Shown one piece after another: positions 48,701 through 61,600 of a stretch of DNA of 64,000 nt. The stretch's first letter is position 1. Each line of letters opens with the position of its first letter. This stretch comes from Bombus terrestris (taxonomy: Eukaryota > Arthropoda > Insecta > Hymenoptera > Apidae): positions 8,370,001 through 8,434,000 of the forward strand of contig NC_063276.1 of assembly GCF_910591885.1 (NCBI RefSeq), given 5' to 3'. A program made the position numbers and the translations under genes. Below the pieces are notes generated by a model. That model ran no database searches and was not told where the DNA came from. It saw nothing but the letters and a program-made list of their open reading frames with translations.

Positions 48701-49780
48701 CGTTGCCTTCAATATATTTTTCCTATCAAAGTTGGCGATAACGAAACTTCTATCCATTTGTTTCCCGTCATATACAAGAGAACAATGTTATTATTCTGTC
48801 TGGTTACCCGGTGAATAACGAATACGTTTTTTAAACGTATTATAATGAAACACAAAGAAAAGGAAGGTATAAAGAAAAGATCGAAAAATTGGTAGAGTTA
48901 AATGCAAAACGATTGTTAAATTGCCAATGCTTATGTAGATTCACAAAATAGTAGAATATAAATAGAATTCATTTCATACTTTTAGTTCGCAATGTACATA
49001 TTTTTCTTCCTTTTAAAATAATTAAATTTGTTTACAATGAAATGAATATGATGAAAATGGATGTGATCCTTTATAAGTAACATAAATTTTATGTTTTACA
49101 TTACGTGTATGATATATATTTTTTTAATATATGTTTTAATATAAGCTTGGATTTATAAATGTCAATGGCTAAAATAATGAAACTGTCAAATGTCAGATGC
49201 ATTGACTATGCTATGCGGTTAAATTTCATAATTTTACTTTGCTTAAAATATTTTGCATATTTTTGCACATCGTTTGTGCTCCGCAATTATTAATTAAGAA
49301 CTCAAAATATGAGAGTTTCTCTTCTGATATCGTTTTTCGATTATTATTCTTTTTATATTGTATAAGTAAGGAGTAGAAAACAATATGCTAGATATTATTT
49401 TGGTCATAGTATCTATTTTCTTTTAAAAGCAACAATTTTCAATCATAAACAATTTTTAATTGTATTTATTACTGCAAGCAATAATTTCTATATTGTATAA
49501 TTCGTTAATAAATAAAAGCGATCCAACCGATCTTTCTGTATTATAATAAATTTATATTATATTATAATAAATATATTTATATTATATTATATTATAATAA
49601 ATTTTCTCTATATGTATATTACATGTTCTCAAACATCGAAAGAGAAATATATGTTTATGATGAATATTTGTGAATAGACTGTTCTTAATTCATCATTTTT
49701 ACAAATATTTACTGTAGATTGTGAATCATTATTTTGTATTGACATAAGATTCTGATCGATTAAATTCTCTCGCTGGTAAT
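45721..49780. other. AT-rich sequence, no supported gene
   Basis: The GC-richest part is a small patch near 46550-47060. Frames are short and unrecognised. Confidence 0.4.
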
Positions 49781-49949
49781 CTGGACCAATTATCATGTTT
49801 TGTATGAAACCAGCAGATATTCGAATATGTGACGTGTTATTGAATATTCCGTTAATCTTCGGAATACATCATTTAAATAAAATCATTCCATATACAATCA
49901 GCGCACATAAAGTGTTCAAATTTAATTTTTCAATTATTTTAATCCTTCA

Positions 49950-50850
49950 ATTAATCTTTCATCGACGTATAAAGCTCGAAAAAAGTTTGGCTTTCAACAC
50001 ATATCGACAATTCTATCAATTTCAATTTATTTTGTTATTTCTTTCTACTGATCATTTAATGAAAACTATACAATTAACGTAATATTTAATCCAATTTTTT
50101 GTCGAAACGTGGAATACCTATATAATTTTTGAACTAATTTTCCATTGATGAAATTTGAATGGAAATTTTTTCGATAAATTTTCTCGACGAAATTTTAACT
50201 TTTGACATAAATCAACAATTCTGCCAATCTCAATTTGTTCCTCTATTCCAGTCGATCGATTACCGAATGAATTCGATAAGATGAATAAATCGAGACAAAA
50301 ACTTTGAAACAACATATAATAAATATAATGTAACATTTAATTTAATTATTGCCACAGAATGGCAAATACGGGCTCTCGATTAATTTTCTATCTATTATAA
50401 AATTTCCATGTGTGTGTAAATGTCAATTTTCCTGGAAAAATATTTTGATTTTACACGCAATTCTACCAACCTCAATGTTTTTTTTCTTTTTTTTTTTAAT
50501 TCTACTCTATCGATCACCGAATGTAGATCGACACAGAAAGTTCGAAATATACGATCAACACAATATTTAATGCAATCGTTTTCGCGGAATACGACACGTA
50601 ACTTTTCTATTTATTTTCTATTGCAAAATCTTCTCTGGCAAAATTCCGATAAAAATTCTATCAATAATTTTTCCTCAAAAAACTTTCGATTTCCGACACA
50701 ATTTTACCAATCTCAACTTATATCTCCTTATCCTTCTTCATCGATCACTCGAACGAAGAATGGATCGGTCCCGAAGACTTCGAAGAGTTCCACGGCTTGG
50801 TTCATGCATAATACAATCGCATTTTTCCTGATAGATTCTGTTCGAACATA
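49950..50850. repeat. degenerate tandem array, unit about 210-245 bp
   Basis: CAATTCTACCAATCTCAA-like phrases occur at about 50007, 50215, 50458 and 50698. Each is followed by GATCAYYGAATG-like phrases at about 50045, 50254, 50510 and 50741, then by AATATTTAATSCAAT-like phrases. The fixed order of three phrases at equal spacing indicates four diverged units. The unrelated-looking frames through it are by-products. Confidence 0.65.
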
Positions 50851-51680
50851 TGCCTGATTGAATGCAAACCTTGCTGGAAAATTGTTACGTAAGCGTTCCG
50901 TTACAAACTCCACGACGTTTCAAAATTCAATCCGTTTATTTATCAAAGAATCTGTGCACTATGACACGCTACGTGCATATTTTATACAAATATGGTGGCA
51001 CGCCTGTATATTACTGCCCGGTAAGTGTAATACTATATGATGAAAGAATTACGATCAGTACTCAGAACATGCCATAAACGTTTTTGTATGTAACGCGTTA
51101 GATAAATTTAACATGTCGACTTTTTCTATAGAAAAGTACTTTTACACGTGTAGTTTGGTAGTATGAGGGTGCACTGTATCGGAACTCTTTAAAACGATTG
51201 CAATCGTACGAAATATAACATATTTATCGTTCTTCGAGTTTCGTATTTCCTGCGTAGTACGGGAATACACTGTATATATTGGGATTCTTTCAAGTGTAAC
51301 TCGTGTTTCAATCGTGGTTTTATTAATACGAAAAATTGTTTGGGTCTGGCCTGATAAAGTGAAACGTCGGAACAAAAGCACAACGTATTAATAAAACTAC
51401 GATCGAAACTCGAAGACACACAAACGTGTCATTTATTTGCCGTGAAAGTTCAGATGCTGAAACGTGAAATATAGTTCAAATAAAACTATTTCATTTCTTT
51501 TTGGCCTTTGATCTTATCTTGTGCAACTATATGTAATCGATGAAAAAAATACTTGGTGTTAATTAAAATAAATAAAAGAGCAAATTTATCCTGCGAGGAC
51601 TCTGGAAATCAACTCATGATCCAAACTTTGAGGATCTATACATAGCAACATCCAAAACATTCTCTAAATTCGACGAAAAC
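50851..51680. other. AT-rich sequence, nothing recognised
   Basis: Short overlapping frames on both strands, without features that support coding. Confidence 0.4.
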
Positions 51681-52200
51681 CAACCATGAACCTAAGTACC
51701 CAAAGTTTACACATCGGAAAGGGAACACGTAACGTTAACGGCGATCATAATTTTTTCCGCAAAGGATACAAGGCCCGTGTACCTCGTTTGGTATCGATTT
51801 CGAGCTCGCAGCCTAGCTCACAAAGTAGCTTCCATAACCATAAAAATGATATCCAGGGGGGAAAAAGTAGCTGAAAGAAAAAAAGACCCATCGACAATGT
51901 CATTAGCGTGGTTTTATGGCGTGGTAGACGCCTTCCGTCCGCGGGCGACTAAAAACAAATTTCCAGATTAACAGAATGGTTCGGGCGATCGTCATTGATC
52001 GCGTCATCACGGCCTTGTGGGCGTTTTACGGCGTGTCCGCAATGTTCCTAAACACCGGCCTTGCGCCATGGGTGCGGGAAGCAAAAGAAAGGCTACAACG
52101 CCGGATGGTGAACGTTATGCAGCAGAGGGTGGTGGGTGTACGATGTTTCGTCGCAGAATGAACGTGCGCAGTAACTTTAATTAACCGCGTACTCTGTGCC
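51680..52200. other. GC-rich island with small plus-strand ORFs
   Basis: This is a clear compositional island. An ATG frame at 51976-52161 encodes 61 residues beginning MVRAIVIDRVITALWAFYGV, with a hydrophobic first half and a basic second half. The preceding frame, ending at 51971, contains a similar AWFYGVVDAF phrase. Neither is recognised, and splice context is unclear. Confidence 0.25.
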
Positions 52201-52290
52201 TGGTCTAATCAACATGTTAACTGTCAAGGTGGTCGATCATCGTTGACCCGTGTTTTACTAAATCTCTTAGAACGAATTGAGTGAACTTTA

Positions 52291-52313
52291 TTTTTTTTTT
52301 TTTTTTTTTTTTT
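52291..52313. repeat. poly-T run of 23
   Basis: Uninterrupted T homopolymer. No flanking retroposed sequence was recognised, so it is not called a retroposon tail. Confidence 0.9.
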
Positions 52314-52919
52314 GAATGCGCAATCCTTGGATTCTTGGAATTACATTTGTTACGTTTGCATCGTATTTTTAAACGTGGGATATTCAAATTGCGGAATGAT
52401 TAACAGGCATTCGTAGGTAATCTGCGAAGTCATTTCACGAAATGCACTTGATATGAGGAAATATTTGAGATGTTTAAAATGCAGTGCTTTGTAATGCGAT
52501 GCTTATTAGCTGAAACGATTTTCTACCGAGGTTCTACTTTTTTAATTATATCCCCCAAAATATGAATTTGCGTAAAAATTCGTAAAATTTAATGATTAAA
52601 AAATTAGGATAAATTTCGTGGACTATAAAATGTTGAATAATGTAAATGACTCAGATAGGATTTTTAGTTAATTTAGACAGATGGCCATTTTTCAATTAGT
52701 ATGATATTTTATACGATAGAGAGAAACAATTAAAACGTCTGAATGATTGAAAATATCATTAATATCTCAATTGCTGTAGGCTATCGATATTTATATCGCT
52801 TTCTCAGAGATTAAAATCATTCGCTGAAGGAGTGGATTATGATGTGAAATAAACGAGGTTGGTTCCTTTGATAGGTTCTATTTGGACATGGTTTCAGTAA
52901 TGGCTTCAGTATCGATTTT

Positions 52920-53290
52920 TAGAGTACAGAATACAGAATTTGAGGTTCCCCTAAATGTAAGATTGAAGGCTGGAGGATCGAAAAATCAATGTTTAAAAAT
53001 GTAGGGTTTAAGATTTATTGTCTAGAGATGTAAAGCTCGCAATTTTCAATTTGATGTTAGTACATCAAAGTTGAAAATCAAAGGACAAAGATACAAAGTT
53101 CTAAATCGAAGTTCAAGAGCCAAAGGTCCAGTTGAATATTTAGGGACAAAGGAGCAAAGTTCTAAATCGACGTTTAATACTCAAAAGGTCAAGTCGAAAA
53201 TCGAAAATTAAGGCTTAAAGATTAAAGGATCGAAGTCGGAAATCCAGAAGCCTAAAGTTGAAGATTGAAAGTATAACGTTGAAAACTGTT
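52920..53290. repeat. imperfect purine-rich repeat array
   Basis: CAAAGTTCTAAATCGAAGTT (53095) and CAAAGTTCTAAATCGACGTT (53155) are 60 bp apart. The surrounding tract is dominated by AAAGTT, GAAAATC and AAAGG words in similar spacing, as in an eroded minisatellite. Confidence 0.5.
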
Positions 53291-56200
53291 TGAGCATCAA
53301 AATATCGAATGTAAAGAATACATTTTTTATCCTTAAAAATTACAGATCAAAGCTCGTTTTAATCTTTGAATTTAAGACGAATCGACTAGACTCCAAAGTC
53401 TAAAAAAATACAAATTTCTTAATTGATAAAATTTTGAATAGTTTTTTATATTTAGACGAATCAAAAACTTGTATTTTTTCTATGCTTAAACGAACAATAT
53501 ATTTGAAGAATCCAAAGTGCAGAAGATTGAGAATACAGAACCCGGCTATGAAATTATTATTCGAATACCTTATGTTCAAGGGTATAATGAAAGAATAACA
53601 AATGTAAGCCTAAGAATGCGATATAGTAGAAAAATAAGTGAACATAGTAGAAAATCTTGGAATTTGAATATTTTATGCTTAACCAAAGAATAACTAAGTG
53701 TTCAGCTTATAGGATCCGAAGTTCAAAGTTTCTGTGCTTAAAATTAAAATATGAAATTCTCAACTAAGAGTTCTTCAAATTTTGAACTTTCACACTTAAC
53801 CCATATAATTTTAACAATACATAAAGTCTATAGAATTCAAAATACAAAATTTCATCGATGAAATTTCACACGAAATTCGTTGAAAATTATAAAACATTAA
53901 ATAGTCTCTAGCCGAATGAACGATATGAAAATAACGAATATCCAATAAACAGTCATCACTTAATAATACCTTTCATCGAGTCATCTTCCAATCTTCCCCT
54001 TTCAGTAGTAATCAAGAACTTGCCACTTACCATTGAAAATCCCTTCTATTAGCGAAATCCGATTACATCGTGGAACACTGTGTAGCTGTTTACTAATCAA
54101 TCGGCTTTACTAAGCGATCAGCGCTTAATTGCATAATTGATCGATCCTTTGACGAAGATAATCGATCGACGAAGAAGCGATACAAGGCTTAAACGGGCGA
54201 TCGTCGTTAATACTATTCGTAGAATTAAATTGCACAAAAGGCTTGACTGATTTATCCCGTTATTGTCTTTCGGCTTTGACGTTATTTCCTTGGCTGAAAC
54301 CGCCTGATTCAACGTCGCTTTGACAAAAGATTTCTTGTTCAGCCCTGATACAACGGGGCTTTGCGTAATGTGCAGGCACTTGTTGCTCTAAATAAACGAG
54401 TTCATCCGTCGGACCATGAAACGAACCACATTATCGTGCCTTTTGGGCATGTAACGCTCGTCTATCGATCCACTTTCTTGCACCGAATTTCCTAATTCGA
54501 CTTTGTCTCGTCTTTCAATAGAATTGCAACGGAACTTGTATAATTAGAGACCTCTTGCATAATAGTTTACTGAATAGCTATTAATTAGACTGTTTTTATG
54601 CTTATGGGTCTGTATAACACACTTAATTCTATAGAACCAATTAAAGAAACGAACTTCAATTAAAATTTGCTTCATATTCTAAATATTATAACGAGGATTT
54701 TACCTTGGTTATTTTTTTACAGTTTTGTATATCGTATACAAACACAAATTATCATAAAATTCATCGAAATTTATCGATGGCAAATCTTCTACCATATGAA
54801 GTAGCAATTTATTCATGCAGTGGATAATGATCCGGGTTTAATCGACGATAAACTACGACTAACTGCAGTGAATCATAAAAATGACTATAAAATTCCTTGT
54901 TTGTCAATATACCTTGTATTATTTGAAATAATAATTTATTCATTTAGCGAATAGTGGTTTATATTTACTCAACGATACGCTATAATTGTTTCTGATCAAA
55001 ACTATAGATGATCATAAAGTGCCAGATTATTGGGCGATGAAATACGTTGGCCGAGTAACACGCTAGTCAATTATAATGCATTTTATTAATTATTAGCCGT
55101 ACGGAAAGCTCAATCGCGACTACTAATTTCCTGGTCTCGTTATGAATTTAATCGAGATTGATGGGGACGTCGGTTCCATTGACGCTGGCTATAATGAATT
55201 ATCGCCGCCGTGTGAATATTAACGACTAGCAGCTTCAGAACTTTGCATAACAAATGTATAACGTTTAAACGTATGCAAAGCACAATGTCCAACCTTGCTA
55301 AATTTATATTTTACTCGTTTTAAACATACTTGCATCTGATTAATATACGAGCTATTCTTTTTTTCCTGATCTTTTAAGTTTCAATTTATCTTCAGTTGCT
55401 TCTCTGTCATTTCTCGACATTAATATAAGCGAGTTTTACTGTCCGGATTCCTACTAAATGTCTGAACAAGATTACGGATTATGCAAATCTTCATATCTTT
55501 GTGAATTTAAGCAGGTTGTTTCATTCTCTTAATATTATAATGAAATATTATATTTTCGATATTTCTCGTATTTTTGCGTTTTTACATTTCGCATAAAGAT
55601 TAGATATTACTTTCTTATTATTATATTATTATTGATATTACTTAAAATATTGCGAAGGATTAAGAATAAATAGAAGAAAAGACGATTAAAAAGCCCAAAT
55701 CTCGTAGAAAAATATCTTTTCTATTAATTTATTCGTTAGATTTTTTTTCATTATTTATTGCACTTAATGTTTAACCTAGTTCTGCACCTTGTTACTTAAC
55801 AGAATCTAATATCGAATTAAATAAAAAAATTTTATTCTTTTTCGATCTCATTAAATGTATAATAAAATATGTTTATCGATCCTCAAAAATATTACCAACT
55901 TTCCCAGCAATCCAATATTATAGTAAACCCGTTATTTCAGTTTTTCACGTGTTTAAAGTTCTCAAAATTGCACAATTATCTACAGTTTGATGGTAACCAA
56001 CGAATTAAATAATATCTACCTTGATAATTTCGCAGCCACCGTGAACTTTACCCAGGTTTAAGCTCTCGTAAATTTGTATTTTAAACATCATTCCAACTTC
56101 TTCATCGTGTACATAAAACTAATCTAATCTCTGTTTCTTCTGCATACATGCAAACAAACGGAAAAAGAGACTAATCTAAAACTTACAAGATTAACACTAT

Positions 56201-56470
56201 TACAACGTGTCCAATTTAAGATACTAAATATTTCCTGAGATTTTCGAGACGCTAAAGAATTCCATTCAACACTGTCAAAATATTCAGCAACCTGGAACTC
56301 TTGAACATCAGCGGCAAATTCAATTTAAGAACAGCCAAGGTTTCCAAGGGACGTTCCAAGTTTTCCAAACCCAACCTTAAGGATCTTCGAGAGTGTGATG
56401 TAATTTCGGCATGTTAGAAGAAATTCCAAACTAGAAGTATATAGCCATATACACAGCACAGGTATACACT
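53291..56470. other. AT-rich sequence, no supported gene
   Basis: A GC-richer patch at 54080-54500 and another near 55070-55210 contain no convincing frame. The remainder is AT-rich. Confidence 0.4.
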
Positions 56471-56472
56471 GT

Positions 56473-57072
56473 CCATAAGTGTTTCAGTTGATTCTTTATG
56501 TCGTGTAATTGGGATAAAACAGTCTGTACGTTTGAACTGAAACAAGAAATGTACAGTGCACAGTTACAGAAGGCACGTATTTGCACTTACCATTATTTCC
56601 CAATGAAACAATTTCTCTACAGACGTCCTACATTTTATTTTTATAGTAAATAAATCTCTATAATCGTATAAAGATACTACTAAATGTATACCAACATATA
56701 TTAAGTAAATAATGTAGTAACACGATGAATATTTTGTTTAAAAAGATTGAGATATATTGACCAGAAATTGCAGACGTTACAATACTCTTCTTTTGTTTTT
56801 TTTGGATTGGAAAAGAACAAGTACCTTGTCGTCCTTTAATCCAGCAAAAGTGTAAAGAGACGTGTGCACTTAGCAACTTTGAAAAGTTATTTTTCTTGAA
56901 TAAAAGCATTCCTGGAATAAAAGTCAGATATCTTTCCTCGTCATCAATTTTCCTCCACTTTCAATTGCTCTTTTATTCATACTAATCGATAATAATTATT
57001 AGTTTTATTTATATCTACAAAGTATGTATGGTTGTCAGAGGTAAGAATTTGAGAACGTCTAAACACTTATGG
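56473..57072. repeat. possible decayed terminal-inverted-repeat element
   Basis: CCATAAGTGTTT at 56473-56484 and its exact reverse complement at 57061-57072 enclose 576 bp of AT-rich DNA. The flanks just outside (ATACACTGT and, inverted, ATACATTATCAT) are weakly similar. No transposase was seen. Confidence 0.25.
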
Positions 57073-57359
57073 ATGATAATGTATGTTTAATTAGACTGTA
57101 TATTTGCAGAAAATTAAGGGCTGAACGTTTGACAGCTGCAAAGAGGCATGGAGCGTGGTTACACGGGGTGAAAAAGACAGTCAGTGGGTGTTGGTGTGAA
57201 AAGGCACCCTTTAACAAGTGGTATCATTGCGCATGTCTACTTCCACGTGACCCTGACGTCAGATTGCACAATTCCACGCGAACAGTACGAGACACATTCA
57301 ATAACTTGATGTGCTTGAATTCGTCGTTTAACAAGTGCCATTTAGACTGTCGCTTCTGA
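57069..57359 (+). other. unrecognised 96-codon ORF in a small GC-richer patch
   Basis: The frame begins with ATG and ends at TGA. A good acceptor (TATATTTGCAG) sits inside it near 57109, so the coding part, if any, could be an exon from there on. It has nine cysteines in the C-terminal two thirds, including similar FNKWYHCAC and FNKCHLDCR phrases about 50 residues apart. No known family was recognised, and there is an open antisense frame. Confidence 0.15.
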
Positions 57360-60300
57360 CGGTAAACATTGGTTTCAGACACGAAATCGAAAGTACGTGT
57401 ATGCAATATGTTCCGATAATTCCGTTATTTATTCGCGAGCTCGCCTACATAGTTTGATAATAAATAGGAGAAATAATTTAGTAAATTGGTTCTAGAAGCT
57501 GACCAGATTTATAGTTTGGTTTTGCAGAGAATTAATTTTGATTATTTTGTTGATATAATGTGAGACATATGCATGACATATGTCGAGATATAATACTCTA
57601 GTAATAATTAAAATTATCATTATTATTAAATTATTACCATCAAATTATTATACGTACAGATGGTAATCAGTGAATTTTTTAATAATTTATTATATATAAT
57701 AATCAGAATATTATTACATTGGAATTATTACACACCTACATATGTATATGATATTTCATAGATTTTTGTATAAATTTTGCTATAGCGTTCTAAGATTAAA
57801 AGTAAGATAAAAGTGTCGTATAGATTCTTTTGGCGAATAAAGATAGTAGTGTGTTGAGATTTTAAGATTATGTTGATAATAGTAGATAATACTTTGAAAA
57901 TACGAGAATGCATAGATGCAATGTAATATCAACGAATTATTGAATTTATTCGGCAAACTGATTTGTTATTTAATATACCTACTTAACTTGCTATACATAA
58001 TTTAATAAATTAATATGAAACACGAAACCTCATTTAGTTACTCTTGCTTTGTATTGTATTATCATTCACACATATGTAAATTTATTTCCATTCCCATCAC
58101 ATGCCACATTTTTATTTATGACATTTGGACTGTTTCAATAAATCACTTATGATTGACAGAAATAGACACTTAGATAGATAAAATATTAAATTGAATTAAA
58201 TGTAATTATATAAGTAGATACATCATCAAATAGATGTTCTCATTTAATATAGATTCTTAAAATTAAATATTAATTTAATAACAGAAATCAAAAGAAACAT
58301 GTTCGTAAAAATTATAGATTATTTTACTTCTACATTTTATAAATAATACTTAAATAACATAAAGGTATTTACGTACTTTTCTAACTTAAGTATTTGCCAA
58401 AAATTGCCCACTTCTGCTCGAAAAGGAATTCCACGTGTTTCGATTTGCACTCTGACATAATTTTCTAAAATAAGCGAACGTGACATATTTAACAAAATTG
58501 AAGTAACGAGGTACAAACTGGTTACATTGACTATTTTATCGTGGTAATTGCCCATTCATTGTAAATAGAAATAATTAGTTTCGTCTTAAACAAAGGAATT
58601 TTTTAAATAGATCTTATAAAAGTGGTTCGTTATAGTGCTTGCTAAATTAAACCAGGAAAATACTGATAAGAAAAAATTAAGGACTTAATGCGAAGGACAC
58701 GATGTAAAGTTCAAGTACACAGTTTTAGAAATTTTAAAGAACTCTTGGTGCTTTTTTACACTTTAAGAAACTTCTCAGATAAAAAGGGAAATTTTCTTTT
58801 ATTCAACATCCCTTTTTATCAGATTGATTTCTTCATAAGTATAATTGCATTTTCAAGCAATTTAGCTCTATCTTTATACTTCTTAAACTTCCATTATAAA
58901 ATCTAAGTCCTTGATTAACAATCTTTATTAGGTTTGTTTAGGTTTATTTAGGTTAATAATTACATTTTCGAGCAAGCTATTCTGATTTATATATGTGCTT
59001 TATTAAATTTTTATCTTAAGATTTTAATTTCTCCAATTAATAGTTCTTTATTAGTCTACTTTTTATTTGTATTTCCAATAGATCTATTTTTTCATTTACT
59101 ATCAATTTTATTTCTATCGTAGTTTGACTACTTGATATGTTTTCTCCATTAGACTCCTGTTTCATAAGTTATCAATAAATATTTTTTTACACAAATCGGT
59201 TAATATCTAATTGTATAATTTCTAAAAGTATTCTTCAAAGTTCTTATAAATATTCATTCTTTACAATAAATATTTGCTACAAAATATTTATTACAACTAC
59301 TACAAATATTTGTTCTTTACAATTATTTATTCGTATGCCGTATTTAACAATCGCATACTATAAAGTAAAAATCTGAAGTTTAACAAATTTAGAAATTTTC
59401 TACGTTTTAAGAAACTTTTAAAGCAAAGACGTTCAATAATATTGAATAGCATTTTCTATTAGATTTATTTCTTTACGTTTATAATTAAACTTTGGGATTT
59501 GGCTCAATTTTTACATTTTTTTAACTTCAACCTTAAAATATAGTTATATAATTATCCATTGTTTTTGCTCAATCTTTCAACTATTGTGATTTACCAGCTA
59601 TTTATCATCATTTTATTCATCAGCCATCTTCATTTACTACTTAATTTCCTTTTAATTTTTATCTTCATCGTATTTTCCATGTTTCGTATTTTTGTTTTGT
59701 GAGTCTTTCCAGTCTAAAAATTTAGTTATTTTAATTCGACATTAACATTTAACATTGGCACTGACATTTAATCGTTTTGAACAACTTTCTATCCGTAAAG
59801 TGAAAGGTTAAATTTCAATCACGAGAACATCAGCAAAATTTCGTAGCTCGTAAATTTAAATCAGCCGCGTGTCTGACATATGAGGGGCATATTCTACTGC
59901 GTGTGGGAAACGCGTTTATTTTCGTTGGTTCGTGTTACACCATCGTACACGACACGATAGTTTAATCTAGAAAATGCGAAATTAAGACCGTCTCGATGAA
60001 ATGTGTATACGAGCCAGCGTGAAAAACGTTCCTCGCTCTCGTTTCGTCGACACAAAGGAATGTTAATTCATAATTATAATTTGTGCACGCCACGACGTCT
60101 CGTCTGGTTTTTCAATGCTTCTTTCTGATAATTACAGACCATTTGGTCATAGTACGGTTAAAATAAAGAACAGCAGGTATTATTGATTTTCCTGACACGT
60201 CGGGTTTTTCAAAATTAATTAAAATTTAATACCTCGAGATCTCATAAATATCCTCGATTTAATTAAAACGTGTGAAGTAAAACATGTCGCGATCCGGATT

Positions 60301-60830
60301 GGAAGATGAATGCTTAGTTGATTATTGAAACAATCGCGTGAAATTAATGTGAAAATGAAAGAGGAAGCACCAAATTTATTGTTATTTCTAAAGCTGCTTA
60401 ATAATTAATAATATAGTATTGATAATAATATTAATAATGAAGCTAATTAATTCATAAGGATTTATTATTTGGTATTAAACATTAGCTTTTAAAATTCAAT
60501 TTTTAATTTTACTTTATCTGGCACGATCATATAAAAGCTCCGGATGTTTCCACACAGTCCGAGAAAATTAAGTATTCGATTTACGAATGGAAACAATATC
60601 TACAAATAAGCGAACAAGCAAATAAAATTCTAACAGTTATATCTTCGATAAAAAGCAATGTAAAATGAATCGAATGAATAAAGAAGTCATGTTTCTGGAC
60701 GGACGAAAAAAAAGAACAAATCCAAAAATTCAGTCGAATGGAAATAAAATCCAGGTATAAGCGGAGTTTATTGAAACGAGTTTCAAAAATTATATTTTCG
60801 ATAGACAGCAAAGTAAAACGATGGACCAAA
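57360..60830. other. AT-rich sequence with a diverged direct duplication
   Basis: The 58715-58880 and 59390-59510 segments share, in order, TTTAGAAATTTT, TTTTAAGAAACTT, TTCAA.A, AGATTGATTTCTT-like and TATAATTAAACTTT-like phrases, suggesting an old duplication about 680 bp apart. A GC-richer patch at 59870-60150 has no supported frame. Confidence 0.35.
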
Positions 60831-61175
60831 AAAAAAAAGAAAGGAAGGCAGGGTAGAAGGAAGAAAGCCGACAGGCCGATTCGGCGACGTGCACACGAGG
60901 CCAGGCTACAGAACACGGCCGCGTCTGCGATCGATTCAGCTTCCAGAATATTTCGTTGAGAGAAGCGGCGTCACGACCATAATCCACGAAAGCGTCATTA
61001 TGCACGGAAACCACACAGAGCCAGGACGCGACGCCCAGCCGTCGGTCGCTCTCTTGTGCAACAGATTACACCCTGCAATGCCAGAAATCAAAGGTGAGCC
61101 ATACCCTCGAATCATGCTAACAACGTCTGAAAACCACCACGAAAATACGTCGAGGGTAAAGGACTAACTTGAAAC
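60831..61175. other. GC-rich island, unassigned
   Basis: Frames overlap on both strands. The plus strand has an acceptor-like TCGCTCTCTTGTGCAACAG and a donor-like AAAG/GTGAGC 29 nt later. The pair is too weak to call an exon. It may be regulatory. Confidence 0.25.
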
Positions 61176-61332
61176 ACTGTAGATCTCCGACCATCGAGGG
61201 ACTAAATCCAAGCTTACGTTTTGTACTTCCTTTTCAGTATTACGTAACCGATATATCAACCACGGTAGTTCTCGTATACTTTGAAAGATCACTTTCGCTT
61301 GAATGAAACATACTACTGCGTAATGGTGTATG

Positions 61333-61600
61333 TATATATTATGAATATTATATAATATTCATAATATATAATATTCATGATATTATATATAATATATTTT
61401 TAATATTATATATAACAATAAACATTTCAATTATCAGTTGAGATATATATAATATTATGAATATATTATAATATTATATTATATATAATATTATTATATA
61501 TATTATTATGCTATTATATATAATATTATGAATATATTATATATAATATATTATACGAATAATATATATAATAACAAACATTTCAATTACCAGTTGAAAT
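61333..61600. repeat. AT palindrome cluster with a 156-bp direct repeat
   Basis: A perfect 38-bp palindrome (61333-61370, centre ATTATATAAT) is followed by further TATAATATTATA self-complementary runs. AACATTTCAATTATCAGTTG (61421-61440) is repeated with one change at 61577-61596, so the AT-rich block between is probably one unit of a tandem duplication. Confidence 0.75.
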
